64,000 nt of DNA from Microvelia longipes (Eukaryota; Arthropoda; Insecta; Hemiptera; Veliidae): the NCBI GenBank assembly GCA_018340805.1, contig JACMZG010000008.1, positions 29,115,369-29,179,368 on the forward strand. The letters run 5' to 3'. The notes below the pieces were generated by a model that did not search any database, had not been told where the DNA came from, and was given only the letters and a program-made list of their open reading frames with translations. Positions 11,501 through 24,500 of this stretch are shown piece by piece. Position 1 is the stretch's first letter. The number at the start of each line of letters is the position of its first letter. Made by a program: the position numbers and the translations under genes.

Positions 11501-14500
11501 AATATATTGCATAATTTCGTGGATATTACCACTACTTATGATATTAATATTGCTTGGAATTCTGTTCAGCATAGTGGAAGTCAACTTCAAGTCAACTGAG
11601 TCTGGCGTAGATATATTATGTGGTCTCGAACTTTTCAGCTTTTCTAATTTCTACTTTGATTTCAGTTAGTATGATATATTTGTATATAATGACACTTTTA
11701 GGCTTTATCGCTAAATGTAAGGATAAACCTTAGATGTAAGCTTAAAGTCTGTCCATTAGTAATACTATTCTACGTACGCGCCCGTTTTAGCAAAGTATCA
11801 TCATGAAAATGACGCTATGAGGTTGTCTAGACACAAGGTGAAAGGGTTCTTATATATATTTGTTTGTGTATGCATGCATAAAACAACCGTCATATTACTT
11901 CGAAATAACATGATTTGCAAATATGACGGTTTTATCTTATGATGCGATATGTTTGCAAACTTATTTGTAAGAGAAGGTTCATTGCTTCATCATGGCTATT
12001 TTGCTTTACTTAAACAAGCACACATAGACAGTGTTGTCACACTGCTTCATAAAATGGGCATATCGCATCTTCAATTATAACTAACTTGCTTACCACTGCA
12101 CTACCACACATGCACATTAACAGCTTCAGTTATTTGTCTGTTTTAAGTATTTTTAGTTTTCCTCATTTATACCCTAGGTATAGGTAAGCTATTGAGTTTG
12201 CAAAAAAATCCAAAACCAGAATGTCACCTAAATAATCAGAGTGGTCACCTGAGTGGTTCTTTACTAAGTCGTCTGACTGTACATAATAATGATTGACTGG
12301 GAACATTATTACTGCCTCCCTCACAGTGTCAATTGACACCGTTGGCGGTAATTTCACTTCCGAACGGTCACCATTTTAGGGGGCGCGGGCGAACCTGTCC
12401 TACACCCGACCAGCCTAGGGCGCAATACGACAACCATTGAATCCTATGATTATTGATGACGGTCGCCAGTCTCTTCTTTTTTTGTCGCAGAGAAGAGACA
12501 AACTCTAAACTCACCGTTTGCAGATTTTACCATTATGAAGGAAAGGGACACCCCGGGCACAATGCCTGCCTACCGCTGGGTAAGAAGGGAAGACCTCAGC
12601 CGACCAAGCATCGCCAGGCCGAGCCTTGGTCAAAGGGGGATAGGGTTAGAACTGGCCTGGACACCGCCAGATCAGCCCCGGTAGGTTATAGGAAAAGGGC
12701 TGACCTGGATACCACCTGGTGAGACCTTGAAGAACGCCGTGAAGAGGGCCAGGCTGGATGCAACCTGGCTGACCTACCGTCTGGGGGGGAAACGGTTAAG
12801 GCTCGACCGGGACGCCGCCGAATCGACCTTGGCTCGGTAGGACATCGAGCACTAACCACCCACCATGAACTGGGAACAAGAGCCTGGGAGAAGGTAGTAA
12901 GAAGGAAAACTACTCCATAATTGTTTCTACAGCTTTATTTATGACAGATTAAAGCTAGTAAACAACTGGTACAGAGGAGCGAGGAGAGGAAACCAGTACC
13001 TGGACGCTGCCAGGCTACAGACTAGATTGAGAGAGTTCTGGCCTTAGCTTCCACCATTTCCTCCAGAATCAATCCAATTCAGCCTAACTATCTTGCGCCT
13101 TGTTTCCAAGGCGGATTTCTTGACGTTATGAATCCCGCAGGCACCTGAATCGACCCTTTAAGGGACCAAATGTGTTTTCCACGACAATCTGGGATCGGCT
13201 TAGGTAGCAATTAAAGAATTCTTCTTGTGGGGTTATTGTTCCGTAGTAACAATGAGGACAAGGCTATAGGGATACGCAGGGTAACCTATGATGACGTTTG
13301 TTGATGTTTTTGAATGATGAATGCCTCAGGTTTTTGAAATAAAGCTTATTTATTTAAAACATTTGTCTTTGGTAAAAGAGAAAGAGAAGAGCATTTAGAG
13401 GAAGAAATCAAAAAGAGTAAAACCGGTGACATGGATTTAATAGGACAAATGACAAAACAAGACTACGAGGACTGGATGATAAGAACAATGGGTGCACTTA
13501 TTGATACCAAATTGGATGCAAAACTGGCCAATGTTCCTACCAAAGAAGACTTAAAAGTAGTAGAAGATAAAGTTAGCATGCAAGAAGCATACATAGCAAG
13601 TCTGGAAGAAAAAACCAAGGTACAGGAAGCAAAAATTGATACATTAGCGGACAAAATTGAAAAAATGGAACAGCGTCAAAACAATCAAGATAAAGGTATT
13701 GAGAATCTAACCAACACTATTAAGAACAATAATTTAATCTTTTTAAACATTCTAAATCAGGAAAAAGAGTCAGCTTTGACTACCATAAAACAATTTTTAA
13801 AGGATACACTACAGATAAAGCAGGACCTAAAAATTAACCGATCCTATTTCATCAACAAAGGATTAGAGAGTGAACGACCAATTGTGGTAAGTTTTCCCTT
13901 CTATGAAGATATTGAAACAATTTTCAAAAATGTTCATAAATTAAAAAATACTAAAATACTAGTACTTAGAGATTATGCGTACTCTTACAGGAAGCGTAGA
14001 GGCAAACTAGCAGCGTTAATGAAACATATTAATGCAACAGACAAAGAAATATCTACCAAAATGAACAGGGACATTCTGCAGATACAAAATGAAGAGTTTA
14101 CATGGGAACTTGAGACAGGATTGGCCTTAGTAAGCTCAAGTTATACTAGTCAAGCAAATGCTGTAGAAATAATATCTCAAATAGTAGGTTTCGACTTAGC
14201 AGATAAAATCAAAGAGATAAAAGAAAAACAAACAGAGATAAAGAAAAAAACAGCATGACTAGAGGAGTTTATTGGCCTACAAAAATTATTTAGACTGGCG
14301 GAAGAGGACACCCAAATAGAGACTAAAGCCAAAGAAAATAAAAGAAAGAAGCGGAAAGTTAGAAGGAATACATCCGGAGAAGAAGGGCAAGTCAGAAAAG
14401 AAAACAGAGACAAACAGCAAGGAGAGAACAGAAGAAGATGACATAAAAATAGTATCCCTAAATGTTTGTGGGCTTTCGAATAAAATGTGGTATACAGATA

Positions 14501-17500
14501 TAGTAAAATTTGTAAGTCAATATGATATTTTAGTTATACTTGAAACACATTTATTAGAAGGAAAATCAGATAATATTAAAAAAATTCTTTCCTAACTTCA
14601 ATCTCAAATTTATTCATGCAAATAAATATAACAAAATGGGACGGGCCAGTGGAGGAATCATGGTAGGTATTAACACAACTTCAAAGATTAAGAAAATAAT
14701 GACATTCAGCGAAGATGGAGACAAGGTAAAAGTAAAAGTGAAATTGAAAAATAAAACTATAACGGTGATTCCGGTGTATATTAATTGTAATAAATGGGAA
14801 GAAGATTTCAAGAAATTAAAAGAGTGTATCTTGGAAAAGGATTCTGAGAATTATATCATAATAGGAGATTGGAACTGTAGAGTAAGTAACGAGCAAACTT
14901 TAGATAAGGAAATTACCGAAGGAACAGAATTGGATAAAGAAAGAACTTCTAAGGATAAAGTGCTCAATAAAAATGGTAAGGAGGTTCTGGAAATGTGTGA
15001 GGACAATGGACTGATCATATTAAACGGTAGAACTGTAAGCGATAGGCATGGCGAATTTACCTTTATAAGTAATGTTGGCAAGTCAGTAAATGATCTAGGA
15101 ATAATAAGTATGAGCTTAATTAATGAAATAAAGGACTTTAAGGTAATACCATATCCGTGCGCAGACCACCTGCCTATAGAAGTCATCATTAAAAATAATG
15201 AAGACAAGCAAGAGGAAATCATGTTTAAAAACATACCTAAACTACAGTGGATTGAAAAATATAAAGAAGAATACATTAAAAAATTGGAAAAAGAATTAAA
15301 AATTTGTAAAGAGAAGGAAAGTATAGAAGAAGAACTTAAAGAAATAGTGAACATTATAAATAAATCAGCTGATGAGCAAAATATCCAGAACAGCAGAAGA
15401 AATTCTTATAAACAACCATGGTTTGATCACACCTGTGATAAAGAAAGGAAAAATATGATGGCGTTACTTAATTTATTCAGAAAATCGGATGGTGAATTTA
15501 CCAAAGCACTGTACATAAAAGCCCTAAAAGAGTATGATATTGTATGTAAGAAAAAGAAAGAATGTTATTTTAACAATTTGTGTGATAAAGTAAATGAAAG
15601 CAAAGACAGTAGAGAATTTTGGAAAAAATATAAAAGAAGTAACCGGAAACAAAAAAAGTTTAAAATAGGACAAATTGATAACACAGAGTGGGAAAAGTAT
15701 TTCGGAGACTTATTAAATGAAGAGGTAACTCAATCGTGGGCATGGAAAGAAAAAGATGCGAAAAGGGATGTCAAAACAGAACAACCTATCAGGAAAGAAG
15801 AGGTAGAGGAGGCAATTAATAGTATGAAAAATAACAAAGCTCCGGTGGTGATGGAATACCAGCAGAGTTCTTAAAAAATTCCAACGAACAGCTTCTATTA
15901 AGATTATTGGAACTTTACAATAGAATCTGGAATACAGGGGTGGTGCCTAAAGCTTTTAAGCAAGCCATAATATTCCCTATCCATAAAAAGGGCGACATTA
16001 ATAAAACAGAAAACTATAGGGGGATATCATTCATTGATACTATGGCAAAGGTGCTCGGTTTAATTATCCAAAGACGCTTACAAGAGTTTATGGAAAGAAA
16101 GCATATCTTAAAAGAAGAACAGGCTGGATTCAGAAGTAAATATTCAACTATCGACAATATCTTTAACTTGGTTAATGTAATAAAACTCAAAACAAAAGGA
16201 AAGGAGGAAAAGTATATGCATTCTTTGTCGACCTAGCTAAGGCCTTCGATAAGGTAGTAAGAGAAGCGTTGTGGTTCAAATTATTTAGTCTAGGAGTCCC
16301 CTATAAATTGCTCAAAACATTGATGGAACTTTATAATGGTACAGAAGTAGCAGTGTGGACAAAAAAAGGTAGGACCAGATACTTTAAAACAAATGTTGGG
16401 CTAAGACAAGGCTGTCCAGCCAGCCCACAAATTTTTTCCCTGTTCATCAACGACATCATTGATTTTTTAGAGAGAGGAATTAAAGTTGGAAAAGTTCTAA
16501 TTAAAGCACTAATTTTTGCGGATGATTTAGTGCTCTTGGCATCTTGCCCAATAGATTTGCAAAATAGTATAAACAGACTGCAAAAATTTTGTGAGATGTG
16601 GGGATTAAAAATCAATGTTGATAAATCGAAAGTGATGATATTTAGAAAAGGAGGCAAATTGAAAAAGACTGATAAATTCTATTTAGGGAAGGAAAAGTTA
16701 CCCATAGTAAACGAATACAAATACTTGGGCATCATACTAACAACAAAATTGTCATTTGAGAAATACCTGCAAAATCGATTAGCGAGTGCTAAATATAGTA
16801 TTAGTTATATTTGGAGAAATCTGCTACAAAATAAAGAGATCAAGTTAGAAAATAAAATAAAAGTTTATAAATCTGTTGCCCAGAGTATTATAGGATATGG
16901 ATGTCAGGTGTGGGGATATAAAGAATATGAAACAGTGGAGAAATTACAGAGATATTTTTTCAAGAGATTATTCAAACTACCTAATCATACACCAAACTAT
17001 ATTATTAATCAGGAATTAGGAGTAGAGCTGCTATATTTCCAAATGTTAGAATGGCAAAAAAGTACATATTGAAAATTATAGGAATGAAGGAGGACAGATT
17101 ACCAGGCCAAATATTCAAATTAATGTGGGAGCAAAATGTAGGAGCTGCTAAGTTTTGGAAGGATATGGCAAATAAGTATAAAATATCATTAAATATATTA
17201 AATAGTAAAGAATTAAGTAATAATTTTAATGAAATAATAAAGAAAATTAAAAAGGAACGCAATACAGAAGTGAACAAGAACATAAAAAATACTAAAGCAG
17301 TAAAATTGTACAAAAGAACTGAAAAAGAATGTTGGTAAAGAAATTATAGAGGATAAAATACTAAGTGATAACGAGAAAAATATATAATTAAATTAAGGAG
17401 TGAACAGATAGAAATAAATGATAAACATTGGAAAAATGAGTTAGAAAGGCAATGTACTATTTGTAATCTAAAAGAAGAAGAGGATATAGTACATTTTATA

Positions 17501-18451
17501 GGAAAGTGTCCAGTGTTAAAAGAGTTTAGGGAGTCTTGTTTTGGGCAAGGGAAATTAAACAAAAATGAGGTAATACATATTTTAAATGGGGAAAAGGGAT
17601 GGATGGACTAGTAAAGTACTATAAATCAGCCCATAGATATAGAAGATGGATAATAAAGGGGCCTTCATAAATAAATAATTAATTAAAGATAAAATAAAAT
17701 GGTTTAAAATATAGATATATGTGTGTATAGAGATGTAGATGGTGTAGGAATGAAGGAGGACAGATTACCAGGCCAAATATTCAAATTAATGTGCGAGCAA
17801 AATGTAGGAGCTGCTAAGTAAAATTGTAAAATGTAAAATTGTAATGTGTGTCTGTAGGGGTATGTATGCATATGTGTGTATGTAATTTAAGGTATTACGT
17901 GTGATGGTTATATATCAGATATTGTAATTTTAAGTTGTATTATTATCTTATTCTATTTAAATTTTTATTACTTTTTCCTTTTCCTTAACGTTTATTGTGC
18001 TTTAAAAATTCTTGCCTGGATTATATTAGTTCATGTAATATAATATAATATTGTACTTGACTTTAACTAAATAGATTTGCAGTTATAGAAATTTGCTTCT
18101 AGAACTGATATAAATATGCTTTAAATTAAAATAGTCATACTATACAATTAAAAAAAAAAAAATAAAAAAAAAAAAAAATAAAAAAAAAATAAAAATAAAA
18201 TAAAAAATATATATATTATATAATAATGTTAAGAAAAAATTGAAAAAAAAAATTGTGTTGTAACCTCGGCTGACAGCCTATGGCTAAGCCTACATTTATA
18301 TTTTTTCATTGTAAAAAAAGTGTAAATATGTTTGCAATAAATATTTTTTCTATTCTATTCTATTCTATTTAAAACATTTGCATCAATACATACATACATA
18401 CACACACACACACAAATATATATATATATATATATATATAATAATATATAT

Positions 18452-18483
<32 letters not shown>

Positions 18484-18485
18484 AT

Positions 18486-18522
<37 letters not shown>

Positions 18523-21500
18523 ACAGATTCAGCCTCAAAATATAAGTTACGAACGAATCAGGATATTGCTTATAAAAACACACTCACTTATCTCGTGCCA
18601 ACGTTTCGAGCATGGACATGCTCTTCATATTTTTGGTTGTTTTATACGATGAGTCATTGTTATTTATTTTTGTTTTGTTATTGTTATTTTTGCTTATTTT
18701 ATATCCTGCGTTTATATAATATAACCTATTTTGTCTTTATATGCTTTTAATATTTTATTTCCGCGCCCATCTGTTATTGTTGCATCTTCTGCCCTGAATG
18801 CTATTTCATGCCTTTTTTCAGTTATTTTACTTACTGATGCTAGGTTTAGTTTTCCTTTTGATTTTTCCGCAAATTATCGATTTTTTCTTAGTCTCCGCAA
18901 AGATGAGAAGTGATTCTGAATCCAGACACCATAGGTGTTTTTATTTTTAGAGTTATTTGTTTCATTTGAATAACAACATTCTTCCATTATGAATGTGGCG
19001 GTTTTGTTATTTCTACTGTTACGATTTATTTCCGAGTAACAGTCCTTAGCTTCATGTCCATAGCAAAAACATCTCTGGCACGTTTGATTTGCGTCTTTAC
19101 AATCTGATTTATTTTTATTATTATAATTTCTTACATTTTTATTTTCAAGGTTATTTCGATAGTTTTTATTGTTAAATTTATTTAACAAATAAATGCTTCT
19201 TGAGATGACGTTTATAGATTGTTTTTATTTCGTACTTCAAAATCTTCTATTATTTTTATTTTTAGATTTTCTGGAGTTGGTAGAGTATCTCGAGACTCGA
19301 TTGCTATCCGAAAGTTCTCGTAGGATGACGGTAATGAGTATAGCATCATTATGCTCAATAGATCACTATTTATGTTAATTTCTGCAAGTTTTTCTACAGT
19401 TTTTAATAATTCGTTAATATGATTTCTGATATCTTCCCCCTCATTCATCTTTTTAACTATTAGGTGCTTTAATACAGCTGCTTTTCTTGCTGGTCCTTTA
19501 CTTTGAAAATTATTTTCTAGTGTGTCCCATATGTCTTTGGAACTTTTGCAGTTCTTAATTTGCTTCAATTTAGCAGGAGATATAATTAATAGTAGTTCTG
19601 ACCTTGCATTTAAATCGCCTTCTTCCGATTTTGGTATGTCCTCAAGTTTAGTGGGTTTATGTTCGTCACCTGATACATATTTCCACAAACCATTTCTCAT
19701 CAATGCTCTGGCTTGAATTTTCCATGTATCACAATTTTCTCTTTTTAGAGATTCTATTTTGTACTAGTTCATTATAATTCTAAATTTATTATTAATTTAT
19801 TTAAACTTACTTGATTTTTGGGATTTTTTCTAGATTTAAATTTCTTTTTGATTTGTCATTTTTTAAATTTTTTACTGTCACTTTCTTCAAAATCATAAAT
19901 TTCAAGTTTTCTGGCTAATTGTTTACCCTAATCTATGACTAATAGATAATATAACTCTTATTACTACTTGGTAGCAGAGCGTGGTTATTATAAAGTCTTA
20001 ACAATAGATAATATAACTCTTATTACCTCTCCTTTACTATATCATATATGCATTATACAATAATATAAATTACCTTAATACAATAGAAACTATATCTGAC
20101 ATGTAAGTGTCAATGTCTTAATAGTATTTACCAAAGACGAGCGGTGCTATCTTACTACCACCATGCATGGCAAGCAAATCATACAACATTTGATACTATA
20201 ATGAGCTGTAAGAGATCAACGCTCGTCTGATCAATGATGACGAATGTCGAATGATAGAACAGTTCTCAGATGTAGCATTGCTTATTGCTTGTTCCATTTC
20301 CTTGGTGTCTCTCGCATAATTATATTGTGTCAACTATTCATCTTTTGAAAACACGGTAGTGTCAAATTTAGCGATGGCCATCCTTTACAGTTGATGAAAT
20401 CCCTGTATCCATTTTTTGGGATAAGAGGTATATAGGTTTCATCTAAAGCACCTATAACATTCGTAAGATTCCCTATTTTCTCAAACCCATAATTAATGTC
20501 TAGAGCCTCAACCTCGTTAGGCATGATCAAAAAGTCGTTTCTAAACTTACATAGTTTTTACAACTTGATAAAAATAATTGTGTAAACCACATTTATGCGT
20601 CCTGAATTGATTTGCAACTACTCTAAATTTGCAACATGGCGCGAGTTTATAGAGTGTTATAGCCACTTAGTATTCTACAGAATCGGGTGGTCTTACCGAT
20701 GGTGTTTTCACTGGGCCTCAAATATTTTAATATTTAAACTGACTTCTAAATGAAGAAGAACTATCTTCCGTTAACGTCAACGAACTGTCAAACAGCTGCT
20801 GAGCTAACGCAACAAGATCTCTCTCGTAAAACAACAAAGCTAAAGCTAAAGATTTAACTTTCTCATTCGCCATCCTGACTAAAATTACTAAAACAAAAGA
20901 TTATAACGTAATTTCCTTATGGCCTTCAATCTTTATGGTTTAAGGCATAATGGCATTGTGGCTTAATGGCCCCACATTGGGCGCCAATTTATATGTACCC
21001 CAATACAATAAACTTATGATATACAATAAACAATAAATAAAAACATTAAACAAGAAAATTATGCTTGTTTATTAAAATGCTAATAAATATTAACATGCAA
21101 TCGCCTGAATAACACACAATATACAAAAAAACAACGTTTCATTATAACCGTAAACTTTTACCTAAAGAGCAAAACCCATCTTTGATCCAAGTTATCCTTG
21201 ATCCAAGTGATCCCTGTTTTGCCTCAATTTTATCTAAATTAAAATTTAAAACTATAAACAAAACCTGGCGCCAGTTGAGGTTATAACTCCTCAACACATA
21301 TATGTTAAACAAGTTATGAGAAAATAAAGATAAATAATCAAAATAAATACGAAACTTAATTAAATAAAAAAATAAGGAATTATAAACAAATAAGGGGTAA
21401 ATATAAACCAATCCGGCTAACTAGCTTTGTAGGTTTGAGTTCTTGATCCAACTGTACGCTATAGATACTCGGTCTAGACTTTTGACGTACGTCATACAGC

Positions 21501-24500
21501 AAAAATAACTTCAGTAATAAAAAAAAACGCAAAGACTTCAAACTTTTACTTGAAACTGCGGGAAAGCCAACATAAATCATCGAAATTAGTTGCCGTGAAT
21601 CCAAAGTAAAACAATAGAACAACAATAGTAGTTAAATAAACAAAAGTAGATAAACAAACAATAGAAAACAATTAAAGTTATAAATACCTGAACTAAAAAT
21701 CCAGTGATCAATCAATATTAATTGAAAAACGCCCGGAATATCATCAGAATTACATTTCTATCTTCATCCGACAATTTAAAACTGTTAAGGAGCAACGAAA
21801 CGAACTATTTGTGAAAACAAAAAAAAATAAAAGACGACGTGTTTATCTTATTTATTTCTATTTACCTGCATAAAAAAAGTCACATTTAAAAGTAAATAAA
21901 CTAAAAATAAAACAAAATATTCAATTCGGCAACACTGTTTACAACTTACCCGCGATAATAAAAATTTACATTTACTTGGTAACAAGTTTGATGGTTTCTT
22001 GAACAAGTAAAAAGTTACATTACCATTTAAATTTAATTCAGGAGGCAAACTATGTAAGAAATTATATTTTGTTCAATAAATCAAAAATTAAATTTAATAC
22101 AGGATACCGCGATTTTAACAATCGCGGTATATTATAACAAAAAAATAGTATAATAACAAACCGCGAGTGTTAAACTTGCCGTTGTTATTATACTATTATC
22201 TTCCTCCTGATAATAAAATCTTACACTTACCACGGGAGAAACAGGTCGTTGCTCGCAAGCTGTAATTAACTCTATCAGATTCGCCTTGTGAGTTAAGTGA
22301 ATGTTTCCTTTGGCTTTGGCTTACGAACTAACTTGACTGCTCAGGAAGCAAAAACTTCCCTTGGTAAGTTAAAAACTATAAATATGTTTTTATTTTATTA
22401 TAAACTCCATATTTCTCGGCGAAGTAATTAAATAACATAAGTAATTAGGCTTTTCAGTGTTGGGTTTGTTGCCGCAGGATGACATTTTAAGGCACTAAAA
22501 TCACTTTTAAAGACTTTATAAAAAAAAAGAGTGTATCTAAATCTTAGATATATTATATTGTTGGACGACTCAGTTTAATACAGCAGTAAAAAAATCAAAA
22601 AACTCCAATTCTTTTTCGAATCAATGAAATTCATATATTAATTTGACAAACTGTCACTTCAAGATTTTTTTTAAAATATTTAAAAAAAAAATAATTAAGT
22701 CCCTACACCTTCCAGTAACAACGTGACGGTTAGAAACTCCTTGTAGGCGACTAATTAACTAAATAATAAATCAAAACAAAACAAAAACGACCATTGAAAC
22801 CGGAGTTTCTTTTTAGGAGCTAGTCGAGGGATGATTTTCCCACTTTGAGTAACCATTCCATCGTCGGGCACAGAATTCCCAATTGGCTTTGGTAGTGGAG
22901 ATTTGGCCTCAGTATCTTTATCTGCATATTTCAGGACCAATAGATAGGCTTAAGGCGGTCCTTAGACATTTTTGATTCTTTTCCTTTGACTTCTAAGGTA
23001 AAATATTTTTCTGTACTTGTAAAAATTTTAAACAGCCCCTCATAAGCAGGCTAAAGCGGTTTTTTTAACTCTGAAAGTCCTAACGAAAGTGTGCGAGCAG
23101 TTGGCTAAGTCCTTGTGTACAAAAACAGTTTGGGCTGTCTTATGATCAACTTTGAAAGGTTTAACAGACCTCATAAAATTTTGTAAATTTGCCACAAATG
23201 TTTCAGGTTCGACTTTCACTTTTGATTCCTTAAACTTTTCCCCAGGCACTTTAATGGTTTTACCATATACCATTTGGGCTATGGATGCATTTGCTTCTTC
23301 TCGAAGGACTGAACGCATTCCCAACAACACAGTTGGTAGTGTGTCTGTCTATTTAATTTTATTATGCGCTTTAAATGCAGTTTTTAAAGTTCGGTGTAAT
23401 CGCTCAATTTTCCCATTGCACTAAGGATGGTATGGTGTGGAGCGGTACAGTTTTGCTCTACATAATTCGGTTAGTTTTTTGAACTAATCAGAAGTGAACT
23501 GCCTCCCCTGATCTGTTACAATTTTGCTGGGCGTTCCGAAACGGGAAATCCAATTATTGTAGAAACATTTAGCCACTGTTTCAGCAGATATGTCTCTCAT
23601 TGGCATTACCTCCATCCAGTTAGTAAATCTATCTATACATGTAAGACAATACATTATTCCATCTGAAGGTAATGGGCCAATAATGTCTAAATGAATGACA
23701 TCAAAACGCTCATCCGGTTCATTATAATGACCGAATTCATTTTTGTATGTCTGGATAGTTTAGATTTTTGACAGCCTACACAAGATTTGGTCCAAATTTT
23801 TATGTCTTTTTTAATCCCTTTCCAAACGAATTTAGAACTTATTAATTTAGTAGAAGCTTTAATGCCAGGATGAGAAAGATTTTGGGATGTACGGTCTTAT
23901 AGAATCAGTAGAAATATCTCACCATAAACTATTGCCAGAGGGTAAAGTATATTGTTGTTTTAAGTCTAGGCTTGAATCCGTCTTTAATAAATTTAGTTCA
24001 GGGTCATTTATTTGGGATTGAGCAATTTTGACATAGTCAATGGTAGAACTGTCTTCAATTCTAGACAGATTATCAGCTACTACATTATCTTTGCCACTAA
24101 TGTGAACTAGGTCCGTTGAGAACTGCGATATATAATGCAGGTGTCTTAACTGCCTAGGCGAGGCTTTCTCATTCTTCTGTTTACAAGCATAAATAAGTGG
24201 TTTATGATCTGTATAAATTTTGAAATGTCTACCCTCTACCTAGGAAATATTTAAAAATTTTTATCGAAATGTAAATAGCCAATAATTCACTATCATATGT
24301 GCTATAAGACATTTGGGCTGGGTTTAATTTTTTGAAAAAAATGATATTGGTTTCCAATGGTTGTCCTCTAATTGCTGAAGCACACTGCCTACTCCCAGAC
24401 TAGAAGCATCATCAAATAGTCTTAGCTGCAATTCGGGATTAGGATACACGAGTAATGCAGCATTGGATAACTCTGTTTTACACTTTTCATATTTGTTTAT

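Larger units (their letters stand above)
13366..18366 (+). mobile_element. Full-span LINE with 14-bp TSD and (TATTC)n tail
   Basis: A non-LTR retrotransposon with ORF1, an ORF2 endonuclease-RT-Cys finger, a 3' UTR, an A-rich block at 18,148-18,250 and a terminal (ctatt)n tail ending at 18,366. The flanks carry the same 14 bp atttaaaacatttg at 13,352-13,365 and 18,367-18,380, which fixes both ends and shows it is not 5'-truncated. ORF2 has at least four frame breaks (about 14,596, 15,842, 16,210 and 17,050), so the copy is dead. Its clade is unclear: ORF1 looks L1-type, while the endonuclease and RT look CR1/L2- or Jockey-like. Confidence 0.85.

Noticed and set aside
12453..12722. 89-residue frame as an independent gene
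   Set aside because: GC-rich, no clear domain beyond one Cys/His-rich stretch and no homologue I recognise; described only as part of the unassigned segment.
14851..15354. 167-residue minus-strand frame
   Set aside because: Shadow of the LINE ORF2 endonuclease, which has clear motifs on the plus strand. The same applies to 13,463-13,654 (-), 14,177-14,413 (-), 16,331-16,657 (-), 31,574-31,864 (-) and 32,027-32,437 (-).
20376..20545. Harbinger as the proven source of family B
   Set aside because: Contact at one end only; no 3-bp target duplications were demonstrated, and the array's flanking repeat is longer.
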